Shown piece by piece: positions 1 through 6,533 of a stretch of DNA of 9,776 nt. The DNA comes from Bacteroidota bacterium (GTDB lineage Bacteria > Bacteroidota > Bacteroidia > Flavobacteriales > Weeksellaceae). The translations under genes and the position numbers were made by a program. The stretch is from NCBI GenBank assembly GCA_023388015.1, contig JAEWHB010000017.1:1-9776 (forward strand), read 5' to 3'. Under the pieces are notes generated by a model. The model did no database searches. It was given only the letters and a program-made list of their open reading frames with translations, and was not told where the DNA came from. Within the stretch, counting starts at the first letter, position 1. Each line of letters opens with the position of its first letter.

Positions 1-2960
1 ATGATTTGGTGATGAAATCGGATTTCCCGACAGGTGATAAAATGACCGAAGAAATGATTAATTCACTTGAGAAAAAAGACAACCACCATTTGGCGCAAAC
101 CATTTCTGCATTTGAAAATAATTTTGATACGTACGAATCTTTCTTCAATGAAGTAAAAAAGGCAGCCGACGAAAAAAATCCACCGATTTTAGGAATGACC
201 GGAACCGGTGGTGCAGGGAAATCTTCGTTGGTAGATGAATTGGTGCGCAGATATCTTTTGGATTTTCCTGATAAAACCATTGGGATTATTTCGGTGGATC
301 CCACCAAACGCAAAACAGGTGGCGCACTTTTGGGCGATAGAATCCGAATGAATTCCATCAATAACCCCCGTGTTTATATGCGCTCCATGGCGACGCGTCA
401 GGAAAATTCCTCGATCTCCAAACACATTGCACCGGCATTGGAAGTTTTGAAAGCCGCCGGATTTGATTTGATCATCTTGGAAACTTCAGGAATCGGACAG
501 TCCGGAGCGGAAGTGATGGAATACGCCGACGTTCCTATGTACGTGATGACGCCCGAATACGGAGCAGCAACTCAATTGGAAAAGATTGATATGCTGGATT
601 TTGCGGACATCGTAGCCATCAATAAATTTGACAAAAAAGGAGCAGAAGATGCATTGCGTGACGTCAAAAAAACCTATCAGCGCAACCACGAACGATTCAG
701 TGAATCACCTGAAAATATGCCGGTTTATCCGACACGTGCCTCGCAATTCAACGATGCCGGAACCAATCAGCTTTACAAAGCTTTGATGGCCAAACTAAAC
801 GAATTTACCAATGGAAACTTTGAATCCAATCTTGGGTTTGATAAGGTTGCAAAAGAACAAGTTACAGCCGTAATACCTCCCAAACGAATTCGATATCTTT
901 CTGAAATTGTGGAAAACAATCAAGATTATGATAAATGGGCCGAAGAGCAAAGTAAATTGGCGCAAGAAGTGTATGCATTAGATATTTCAACTAAAATTTT
1001 AAGCGAAGAGGGGAGGTCTTCAGATTTAGAAGAAATTAAAAATAAAAAATTAGAAAGAATTACGCCGGAAAATAAAGCACTCATTGAGAATTGGGAAGAA
1101 AAGAAAAAGAAATATTCCGACGAAATTTATTCGTTTAAAGTTCGTGACAAAGAGATTAAAATCGAAACGCACACCGAATCACTTTCACATCTTCAAATTC
1201 CAAAAGTTTCATTGCCACGTTACGAAGCTTGGGGCGATATTCTGAAATGGAGTTTGCAGGAAAATGTCCCTGGGGAGTTTCCTTACACCGCCGGAATTTA
1301 TCCGTTTAAACGAACCGGAGAAGATCCGACGCGAATGTTTGCCGGGGAAGGCGGACCGGAAAGAACCAACCGACGTTTTCATTATGTGAGTCTGGGAATG
1401 CCGGCTGCGCGTTTGTCAACGGCTTTTGACAGTGTGACTTTGTACGGTCAAGATCCTGCGACTCGTCCCGATATTTACGGGAAAATCGGGAATGCGGGAG
1501 TTTCCATTGCAACTTTGGACGATGCGAAAAAATTATATTCAGGATTTGACCTTTGCGCACCGACGACTTCGGTTTCCATGACCATCAACGGACCTGCTCC
1601 GATGCTGCTCGGATTTTTTATGAACGCCGCGATTGATCAACAATGCGAGCGTTACATCAGAGAAAACGGGCTCGAAGCCAAAGTGGAAGCCCGATTGAAA
1701 GAAAAATTTGACGATAAGGGTTTAAAACGTCCCGAATACAATGGTCCATTGCCCGAAGGAAATGATGGTTTGGGATTGATGCTTTTGGGATTGACAGGTG
1801 ATGAAATTTTACCTGCTGATGTTTATAATGATATCAAAATCAGAACGCTGGCAACCGTTCGTGGAACGGTTCAGGCCGATATTTTAAAAGAAGATCAGGC
1901 ACAAAATACCTGTATTTTCTCGACCGAATTTGCACTTCGTCTGATGGGCGACGTTCAGCAATATTTCATCGAACAGAAAGTTCGAAATTTTTATTCGGTT
2001 TCAATTTCCGGATATCACATAGCAGAAGCGGGTGCCAATCCGATTTCGCAACTTGCGTTTACGTTGGCAAACGGATTTACGTATGTCGAATATTATCTGT
2101 CAAGAGGAATGAATATCGATGATTTTGCTCCGAATTTATCCTTCTTTTTCTCCAACGGAATCGATCCGGAATACGCGGTAATCGGTCGTGTGGCAAGAAG
2201 AATTTGGGCGAAAGCTATGAAACAGAAATACGGCGGAAACGAACGTTCGCAAATGTTGAAATACCACATTCAAACATCAGGTCGTTCGCTTCACGCACAA
2301 GAAATTGCGTTCAACGATATCCGAACGACTTTGCAGGCGCTTTATGCGATTTATGACAATTGTAATTCGTTGCATACCAATGCTTATGACGAAGCAATTA
2401 CAACCCCGACCGAAGAATCGGTTCGTCGTGCGATGGCTATCCAATTGATTATCAATAAAGAATTAGGTCTGGCGAAAAATGAAAATCCGATTCAGGGTTC
2501 ATTTATCATTGAAGAATTAACCGATTTGGTTGAAGAGGCGGTTTATGCAGAATTTGACCGATTGACCGATAGAGGAGGCGTTTTAGGAGCTATGGAAACC
2601 ATGTATCAGCGTGGAAAGATTCAGGAAGAAAGTATGTATTATGAACACCTGAAACATACCGGAGAATTCCCGATCATCGGCGTAAATACTTTCTTGGGCT
2701 CAGACGGATCGCCGACGATGTTGCCCAACGAAGTCATCCGTTCGACCGAAGAGGAAAAGCAATATCAGATCGAAGCCGTGCAAAATTATCAGAATGCCAA
2801 TGCAGAGCATTCAGAAAATTGTCTGAAAAGACTGAATGAAGTGGCGCTGAACAATGGAAACCTTTTTGAGGAAATTATGGAAGCTGTTAAATTCAATTCG
2901 TTGGGAGAAATCACCAATTCGCTTTTCAATGTAGGAGGGAAGTACAGACGGAATATGTAA
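1..2960 (+). CDS. icmF: Fused isobutyryl-CoA mutase IcmF (MeaB-like GTPase plus mutase large subunit), 5' partial
   Basis: Adenosylcobalamin-dependent acyl-CoA mutase carrying its own G-protein chaperone, cytosolic, interconverting isobutyryl-CoA and n-butyryl-CoA. The frame is open from base 3, so the gene starts upstream; the N-terminal B12-binding domain with its DxHxxG motif is not in the window. About 985 residues are visible. In order: a short linker; the GTPase domain with Walker A GTGGAGKSS (from base ~201), ETSGIGQS (~480) and the guanine-specificity motif NKFD (621-632); a charged helical linker (~850-1200); then the TIM-barrel mutase from ~1210, including TRMFAGEGGPERTNRRF (from ~1329) and SGYHIAEAGANP with the catalytic His at 2016-2018. 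The C-terminus GGKYRRNM matches the family, so the 3' end is intact. Phe at 1338-1340 and Gln at 1902-1904 sit where methylmalonyl-CoA mutase has Tyr and Arg, which favours isobutyryl-CoA. Pivalyl- or isovaleryl-CoA activity cannot be excluded. A strong terminator follows 55 bases after the stop. Confidence 0.95.
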   Translation, partial: DLVMKSDFPTGDKMTEEMINSLEKKDNHHLAQTISAFENNFDTYESFFNEVKKAADEKNPPILGMTGTGGAGKSSLVDELVRRYLLDFPDKTIGIISVDPTKRKTGGALLGDRIRMNSINNPRVYMRSMATRQENSSISKHIAPALEVLKAAGFDLIILETSGIGQSGAEVMEYADVPMYVMTPEYGAATQLEKIDMLDFADIVAINKFDKKGAEDALRDVKKTYQRNHERFSESPENMPVYPTRASQFNDAGTNQLYKALMAKLNEFTNGNFESNLGFDKVAKEQVTAVIPPKRIRYLSEIVENNQDYDKWAEEQSKLAQEVYALDISTKILSEEGRSSDLEEIKNKKLERITPENKALIENWEEKKKKYSDEIYSFKVRDKEIKIETHTESLSHLQIPKVSLPRYEAWGDILKWSLQENVPGEFPYTAGIYPFKRTGEDPTRMFAGEGGPERTNRRFHYVSLGMPAARLSTAFDSVTLYGQDPATRPDIYGKIGNAGVSIATLDDAKKLYSGFDLCAPTTSVSMTINGPAPMLLGFFMNAAIDQQCERYIRENGLEAKVEARLKEKFDDKGLKRPEYNGPLPEGNDGLGLMLLGLTGDEILPADVYNDIKIRTLATVRGTVQADILKEDQAQNTCIFSTEFALRLMGDVQQYFIEQKVRNFYSVSISGYHIAEAGANPISQLAFTLANGFTYVEYYLSRGMNIDDFAPNLSFFFSNGIDPEYAVIGRVARRIWAKAMKQKYGGNERSQMLKYHIQTSGRSLHAQEIAFNDIRTTLQALYAIYDNCNSLHTNAYDEAITTPTEESVRRAMAIQLIINKELGLAKNENPIQGSFIIEELTDLVEEAVYAEFDRLTDRGGVLGAMETMYQRGKIQEESMYYEHLKHTGEFPIIGVNTFLGSDGSPTMLPNEVIRSTEEEKQYQIEAVQNYQNANAEHSENCLKRLNEVALNNGNLFEEIMEAVKFNSLGEITNSLFNVGGKYRRNM

Positions 2961-2969
2961 TTTTTTGGA

Positions 2970-3003
2970 CGAAATTCGAATTTCGATTTACGAATTTCGA
3001 TTA
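2970..3003. repeat. Short palindromic and direct repeat (CGAAATTCG family) after icmF
   Basis: CGAAATTCGAATTTCG at 2970-2985 is a perfect 16-bp palindrome. It is followed at 2990-3000 by a second copy of its right half, ACGAATTTCGA. It lies between the icmF stop and the icmF terminator. No function is claimed. Sequences of this type may be intergenic filler, and no second full copy was seen in the window. Confidence 0.55.
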
Positions 3004-3014
3004 GAGATAATAGT

Positions 3015-3052
3015 AACCTTGTCAAGGGTTTAAACCTTGACAAGGTTTTTTT
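3015..3052 (+). terminator. Intrinsic terminator of icmF
   Basis: Perfect 13-bp arms AACCTTGTCAAGG (3015-3027) and CCTTGACAAGGTT (3035-3047) with a 7-base loop, running into seven T (3046-3052). It starts 54 bases after the icmF stop codon and reads in the same direction. Each arm is itself an 11-bp near-palindrome (CCTTG-N-CAAGG), so the element is a palindrome of palindromes; see findings. Confidence 0.88.
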
Positions 3053-3097
3053 GTGTGCAAAAAAGCCAATTTGAAAGAGGTTCATTTTTCGAATGCA

Positions 3098-3129
3098 TTT
3101 GGAAAACTGAATAAAAATGTATAAATTTG
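3098..3129 (+). promoter_or_regulatory. Bacteroidota-type promoter of the toxin-antitoxin operon
   Basis: TTTG at 3098-3101 and TAAATTTG at 3122-3129 are separated by 20 bases and fit the Bacteroidota consensus (TTTG or TTG, then TAnnTTTG). Transcription would begin near 3135, giving a leader of about 24 bases before the antitoxin ATG at 3159. The leader is A/T only, with no Shine-Dalgarno. It contains the palindromes TTAATTAA (3132-3139) and TTTAAA (3142-3147), which could be an operator for the autoregulating antitoxin; that is inference. Confidence 0.75.
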
Positions 3130-3158
3130 GATTAATTAAAGTTTAAAATTATACTATT

Positions 3159-3626
3159 ATGTCCGTTCCCTATAAACAAAAAGAAATTCAAAACTTTGCA
3201 CAGGATGCTCCCACCATGTACTATGAAGGGAACGCTGCCATTCCATTAAATGACTTAACTTCCATCCAAAAAATGAGAATCATCAAAGACGGCATCTCAA
3301 AGGATTATCTGGAAACCTTTAAAAAAGCGACTTCTTTGGATTATGACTCCCTTGCCGGTGCGCTTTCTGTAACCCGCGCTACGCTCATAAATAAAAAAGG
3401 CGCACAGAAATTCAGCGATCAGGTTAGTGAAAAAATCGTTTCGCTTGCAGATTTGTATTCTTTTGGTTATCAGGTTTTTGAAGATAAAGACAACTTTAAC
3501 AAATGGATGTTTGTACCCAACCAAGCCTTAGGTGGTTTGGCTCCTTTTGATATCATAGATAACTATTACGGAAAGGAAGAGGTTCGTAATTTGATTGGTC
3601 GCATTGCTTACGGTGTTTATTCTTAA
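3159..3626 (+). CDS. Xre/MbcA/ParS-type antitoxin (DUF2384), partner of the RES toxin
   Basis: Predicted antitoxin of a type II RES-Xre toxin-antitoxin pair, 155 aa. After an N-terminal extension (about 1-40), residues ~45-90 form an Xre-like helical DNA-binding region containing LAGALSVTRATL. Residues ~98-155 match the C-terminal DUF2384 domain: the signatures WMFVPNQALGGLAPFDIID (116-134) and GRIAYGVYS at the extreme C-terminus are characteristic. In solved RES-Xre complexes the antitoxin C-terminus plugs the toxin's NAD+ site and the complex represses its own promoter; both are inferred here from family knowledge. It is the first gene of the operon, 2 bases ahead of the toxin ATG, so translation is probably coupled. 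The ATG lies about 24 bases after the predicted transcription start. Confidence 0.9.
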   Translation: MSVPYKQKEIQNFAQDAPTMYYEGNAAIPLNDLTSIQKMRIIKDGISKDYLETFKKATSLDYDSLAGALSVTRATLINKKGAQKFSDQVSEKIVSLADLYSFGYQVFEDKDNFNKWMFVPNQALGGLAPFDIIDNYYGKEEVRNLIGRIAYGVYS

Positions 3627-3628
3627 TC

Positions 3629-4081
3629 ATGCTGGTTTACAGAATCAGTAAAACCCAATATGCCCATGACTTGAGCGGAACGGGCGCAAAATTATTTGGT
3701 GGACGGTGGAATCACATTGATACACCTTGTATTTATGCGGCTTCAAGCCGTTCGCTTGCAGTTTTGGAATATTCGGTCAATGTCAACATAGATTACATCC
3801 CGAGAGCGTTGAGCATTTGTGTTTTTGAGGTTGACGAAAGCCAAGTAAAGGAAATCAAAATCAAGAAACTGCCGGGTGATTGGAAAGATGTCCCGGCGCC
3901 ATTTTCTACCAAAGATTTCGGAACGAAATTATTGGAGAAAGGAACGGCAATCATTAAAATTCCATCGATTGTAATTCCCGATGAATTTAATTTCATACTG
4001 AATCCATTGGCTCAGGATAAAGCATTTAAAGTGTTGGAAATAAAGGATTTCGTTTATGATTTACGAATTAAAAACAATTGA
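3629..4081 (+). CDS. RES-domain toxin (NAD+-consuming, type II TA)
   Basis: RES-family toxin, 150 aa, the usual size for the stand-alone domain. Characterised relatives degrade or phosphorolyse NAD+ (MbcT, Pseudomonas RES) or ADP-ribosylate a host enzyme (ParT). The protein shows YRISK at residues 4-8, GGRWN (24-28), IYAASSRSLAVLEY (35-48) and IPSIVIPDEFNFILNP (111-126). These supply the Arg, Glu and Ser that name the family, most likely R26, E47 and S113, with Y36 and N121 also conserved. No key residue looks missing, so the toxin appears intact, though which of the three reactions it performs cannot be read from sequence. It has no promoter of its own and depends on the antitoxin transcript. 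Its TGA (4079-4081) directly abuts the rlmN stop on the opposite strand, leaving no room for a terminator. Confidence 0.92.
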   Translation: MLVYRISKTQYAHDLSGTGAKLFGGRWNHIDTPCIYAASSRSLAVLEYSVNVNIDYIPRALSICVFEVDESQVKEIKIKKLPGDWKDVPAPFSTKDFGTKLLEKGTAIIKIPSIVIPDEFNFILNPLAQDKAFKVLEIKDFVYDLRIKNN

Positions 4082-5125
4082 TTAAACTTCCGCAGTTTTA
4101 TTGGCTAATTGTCCACAAGCGGCATCGATATCGCCTCCGCGGCTTTTTCTGACCATCACCGTAATTCCGGCTTTTTCAAGTTCTCTCACATAGCGTTCTT
4201 CCGCTTCTATACTTCGATGGTCAAATTTTCCTTCGCCGATGGGATTATATTGGATTAAATTCACTTTTGATGGGACTTGACGACAGTATTTGATGAGGGC
4301 TTTTATGTCTTCTTCACCATCATTGATTCCGCCCCAAACACAATATTCAAAGGTGATTTTCGAGCCGGTTTCCTTGTACCAATATTGTAAACTTTCCATG
4401 ATTTCGGTCAATGGAAATTTCTCTGAAAATGGCATGATGTCATTTCTTTTGTGCTCAATTGCCGTGTGTAAAGAAAGCGCCAGTTTGACTTTGAGCTTTT
4501 CATCGGCCAACATTTTGATCATCTTTGGAATTCCCGATGTAGATACGGTAATTCGTCTGGCCGACATGCCCAAACCTTCATCAGTTGTGATTTTTCGTAT
4601 GGCATCCACCACATTTTTATAATTCATCATGGGTTCGCCCATTCCCATAAAAACGATGTTGGAAAGCGGTCGGTCAAAGTATTCTTTGCTTTGTCGGTCG
4701 ATTAAGGCAACCTGATCGACGATTTCGGCGACTTCCAGATTTCGCATGCGTTTGAGTTTGGCGGTTGCACAGAATTCGCAGTTCAATGAACAGCCAACTT
4801 GCGAAGAAACACAGGCAGTAGTACGGGTTTCGGTGGGAATCAGGACAGATTCAACCATCAATCCGTCGTGTAATTTTACACCGTTTTTGATGGTTCCGTC
4901 ATTGGATTTTTGCAATAAATCGACGCTTGCATTTTGAATGGAAAATTCCTGATCCAATTCTTCCCGTAATTTTTTGGATAAATTGGTCATATCCTCAAAC
5001 GTATGGGCATTTTTCTTCCAAAGCCATTCATAAATCTGTTTGGCCCGGAAGGGTTTTTCACCAACCGAAATCAGATGCGATTCCAAATCGTTAAGGGATA
5101 ATTTTCGGATGTCCTTTTTAGTCAA
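4082..5125 (-). CDS. rlmN: Dual-specificity 23S rRNA/tRNA adenine-C2 methyltransferase RlmN
   Basis: Radical-SAM enzyme that makes 2-methyladenosine at A2503 of 23S rRNA and at A37 of some tRNAs; it affects peptidyl-transferase centre function and decoding accuracy. Numbered from the start chosen here (347 aa), the 4Fe-4S motif CSLNCEFC gives C112, C116 and C119. C337 (in AACGQ) is the methyl-carrying Cys, and C105 and E92 occupy the positions of E. coli Cys118 and Glu105, so all catalytic residues are present. Start choice: the frame is open back to 5161 but contains no ATG. TTG codons occur at 5150-5152, 5138-5140 and 5123-5125. The last gives MTKKDIRKLS, which fits the usual family N-terminus and lies a sensible distance from the weak promoter at 5150-5179; starting at 5152 would give 356 aa. 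It is the downstream neighbour of queA but separated by a terminator. Confidence 0.95.
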   Translation of the reverse strand: MTKKDIRKLSLNDLESHLISVGEKPFRAKQIYEWLWKKNAHTFEDMTNLSKKLREELDQEFSIQNASVDLLQKSNDGTIKNGVKLHDGLMVESVLIPTETRTTACVSSQVGCSLNCEFCATAKLKRMRNLEVAEIVDQVALIDRQSKEYFDRPLSNIVFMGMGEPMMNYKNVVDAIRKITTDEGLGMSARRITVSTSGIPKMIKMLADEKLKVKLALSLHTAIEHKRNDIMPFSEKFPLTEIMESLQYWYKETGSKITFEYCVWGGINDGEEDIKALIKYCRQVPSKVNLIQYNPIGEGKFDHRSIEAEERYVRELEKAGITVMVRKSRGGDIDAACGQLANKTAEV

Positions 5126-5149
5126 AACTTCAGCATTCAAAATTCTTTG

Positions 5150-5179
5150 CAAAATTCGGAATTAAAAATGAGATAACAA
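5150..5179 (-). promoter_or_regulatory. Possible promoter of rlmN
   Basis: On the minus strand, TTG (5179-5177), a 19-base spacer and GAATTTTG (5157-5150) match the TTG-N19-TAnnTTTG pattern except for the first base of the -7 element. It lies downstream of the queA terminator. If used, transcription starts near 5143, which rules out the 5152 TTG as translation start and leaves those at 5140 or 5125. This is a one-mismatch match with no experimental support. Confidence 0.45.
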
Positions 5180-5220
5180 CTATTTAAAAATGAACCTATT
5201 TTTCAGAATCAGTATCTGAT

Positions 5221-5260
5221 AAAAAAAAACATCCGCTAAACTTTTAATTTAACGGATGTT
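5221..5260 (-). terminator. Intrinsic terminator of queA
   Basis: Reading leftwards, AACATCCG (5260-5253) pairs with CGGATGTT (5235-5228). The stem is extended inward by four A/T pairs past one C-A mismatch and is followed by a run of about ten T, visible on the plus strand as nine A at 5221-5229. It begins 23 bases after the queA stop and separates queA from rlmN. Confidence 0.88.
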
Positions 5261-5282
5261 GAATTTTATTATAAATTATTGA

Positions 5283-6332
5283 TTAAATAATCAACATAGC
5301 ATCACCGTAAGAATAGAATTTATACTTTTCCTTCACGGCTTCCTTGTAGGCTTTCATCAGGAAATCATGTCCGGCAAACGCACTGACCATCATGATAAGT
5401 GTTGATTTGGGTGTGTGAAAATTTGTAATCATACAATTGGCCACACCAAAATCATAAGGTGGATGAATGAATTTATTGGTCCAGCCGTTGAATGGATTCA
5501 GATGGTTGCTTGCAGAAACAGAGCTCTCAATGGCGCGCATAGAAGTGGTTCCTACGGCACATACTCTTTTCTTTTCATCAATTGCCTTATTTACAATTAA
5601 TGCGGTTTCTTCCGGAATGATTGCTTGTTCAGATTCCATTTTATGTTTGGAAAGATCTTCAACTTCTACAGGAGCAAAAGTTCCAAGCCCCACGTGAAGC
5701 GTTAATTCAGCAAAATCAACCCCTTTTATTTCAAGTCTTTTCAATAAATGTTTTGAAAAGTGCAGACCGGCTGTGGGAGCTGCTACAGCACCTTCATGTT
5801 TGGCGTAAATGGTTTGATATCTTTCGGCATCATCAGACGTAACTTCTCTTTTGATATATTTTGGAAGAGGCGTTTCTCCCAATTCTTCAAGCGAACGACG
5901 GAATTCTTCATAAGAACCGTCAAATAGAAATCTCAGTGTTCTCCCACGTGAAGTTGTATTGTCCACAACTTCTGCAACCAAACTGTCATCATCACCAAAA
6001 AACAATTTATTTCCGATTCTGATTTTTCTGGCCGGATCTACCAATACATCCCACAATCGAGTTTCTGCATCGAGTTCGCGCAGCAAGAAAACTTCTATTT
6101 TGGCTCCGGTTTTTTCTTTATTTCCCATCAGACGCGCAGGAAAAACCTTGGTGTTATTCATAATCATAACATCGCCTTCGTCAAAATAATCAATTAAATC
6201 CTTGAATAATTTATGTTCGATGGTCTGCGTTTTTCTGTCAAGAACCATCAGCTTAGCCTCATCTCTTTGTTCAGACGGGTGTTCTGCCAAAAGTTCTTCA
6301 GGAAGTTTAAAATTAAAATCGGAGGTTTTCAT
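5283..6332 (-). CDS. queA: S-adenosylmethionine:tRNA ribosyltransferase-isomerase QueA
   Basis: Transfers and isomerises the ribosyl group of SAM onto preQ1 at tRNA position 34 to form epoxyqueuosine, the penultimate step of queuosine synthesis for tRNAs with GUN anticodons. The 349-aa protein has the normal family length. Conserved blocks are NNTKVFPARL near residues 59-68, GAKIEVFLLRE near 76-86, AAPTAGLHF (184-192), LHVGLGTFAPV (212-222), GTTSMRAIES (261-270), TNFHTPKSTL (303-312) and the C-terminal FYSYGDAMLII. The start chosen is ATG 6332 (MKTSDFNF). An ATG two codons upstream (6338) is nearly as good. The frame continues to 6398, but that extension would cross the promoter and is rejected. 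It is a monocistronic unit, divergent from the thioredoxin lipoprotein gene, ending at its own terminator. Confidence 0.96.
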   Translation of the reverse strand: MKTSDFNFKLPEELLAEHPSEQRDEAKLMVLDRKTQTIEHKLFKDLIDYFDEGDVMIMNNTKVFPARLMGNKEKTGAKIEVFLLRELDAETRLWDVLVDPARKIRIGNKLFFGDDDSLVAEVVDNTTSRGRTLRFLFDGSYEEFRRSLEELGETPLPKYIKREVTSDDAERYQTIYAKHEGAVAAPTAGLHFSKHLLKRLEIKGVDFAELTLHVGLGTFAPVEVEDLSKHKMESEQAIIPEETALIVNKAIDEKKRVCAVGTTSMRAIESSVSASNHLNPFNGWTNKFIHPPYDFGVANCMITNFHTPKSTLIMMVSAFAGHDFLMKAYKEAVKEKYKFYSYGDAMLII

Positions 6333-6354
6333 TTTCATATCGCAAAATTTTGTG

Positions 6355-6386
6355 CAAATATACGCCTTCGCAACAGGCGTTGTCAA
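6355..6386 (-). promoter_or_regulatory. Promoter of queA with inverted repeat in the spacer
   Basis: Minus-strand TTG (6386-6384), 21 bases, then TATATTTG (6362-6355), an exact TAnnTTTG match followed by CAC. Transcription would start near 6349, leaving a leader of about 11-17 bases and fixing the queA start at 6338 or 6332. The spacer carries perfect 6-bp inverted arms ACGCCT and AGGCGT (plus strand 6362-6367 and 6375-6380, 7-base gap) that end at the -7 element; this may be an operator. Confidence 0.72.
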
Positions 6387-6487
6387 GTGAATTGGCAATT
6401 ATGTTTAAATAAAAAGAATACAACCTAAATTTACGCCACTTAAGTATATTCATTTTTAGAAAATGCTTAATGTAAAGACATCAATAG

Positions 6488-6518
6488 TTTGACGGATGAA
6501 AGGGAATGTGTATTTTTG
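6488..6518 (+). promoter_or_regulatory. Promoter of the thioredoxin lipoprotein / DUF493 operon
   Basis: TTTG (6488-6491), exactly 19 bases, then TATTTTTG (6511-6518), an exact match to the Bacteroidota consensus. The predicted start near 6523 gives a leader of only about 11 bases before ATG 6534 (or 17 before the in-frame ATG 6540). There is no Shine-Dalgarno. Confidence 0.75.
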
Positions 6519-6533
6519 TTATTCTTAAATTAA

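Noticed and set aside
2789..3085. Minus-strand open frame of 98 codons across the icmF end and its terminator
   Set aside because: It crosses the icmF terminator and reads antisense to conserved icmF codons; no start signal or family resemblance.
3110..3150. Nine-codon ORF (ATG near 3118) before the antitoxin as a leader peptide
   Set aside because: Its start lies upstream of the predicted transcription start and overlaps the -7 element, so it would not be on the mRNA.
4290..4622. Plus-strand open frame of 110 codons inside rlmN
   Set aside because: It is antisense to conserved radical-SAM coding sequence and its product has no recognisable protein character; it is a shadow of rlmN.
6333..6398. 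N-terminal extension of queA up to a TTG at 6398
   Set aside because: It would lie across and upstream of a consensus promoter (6355-6386) and adds residues not typical of QueA.
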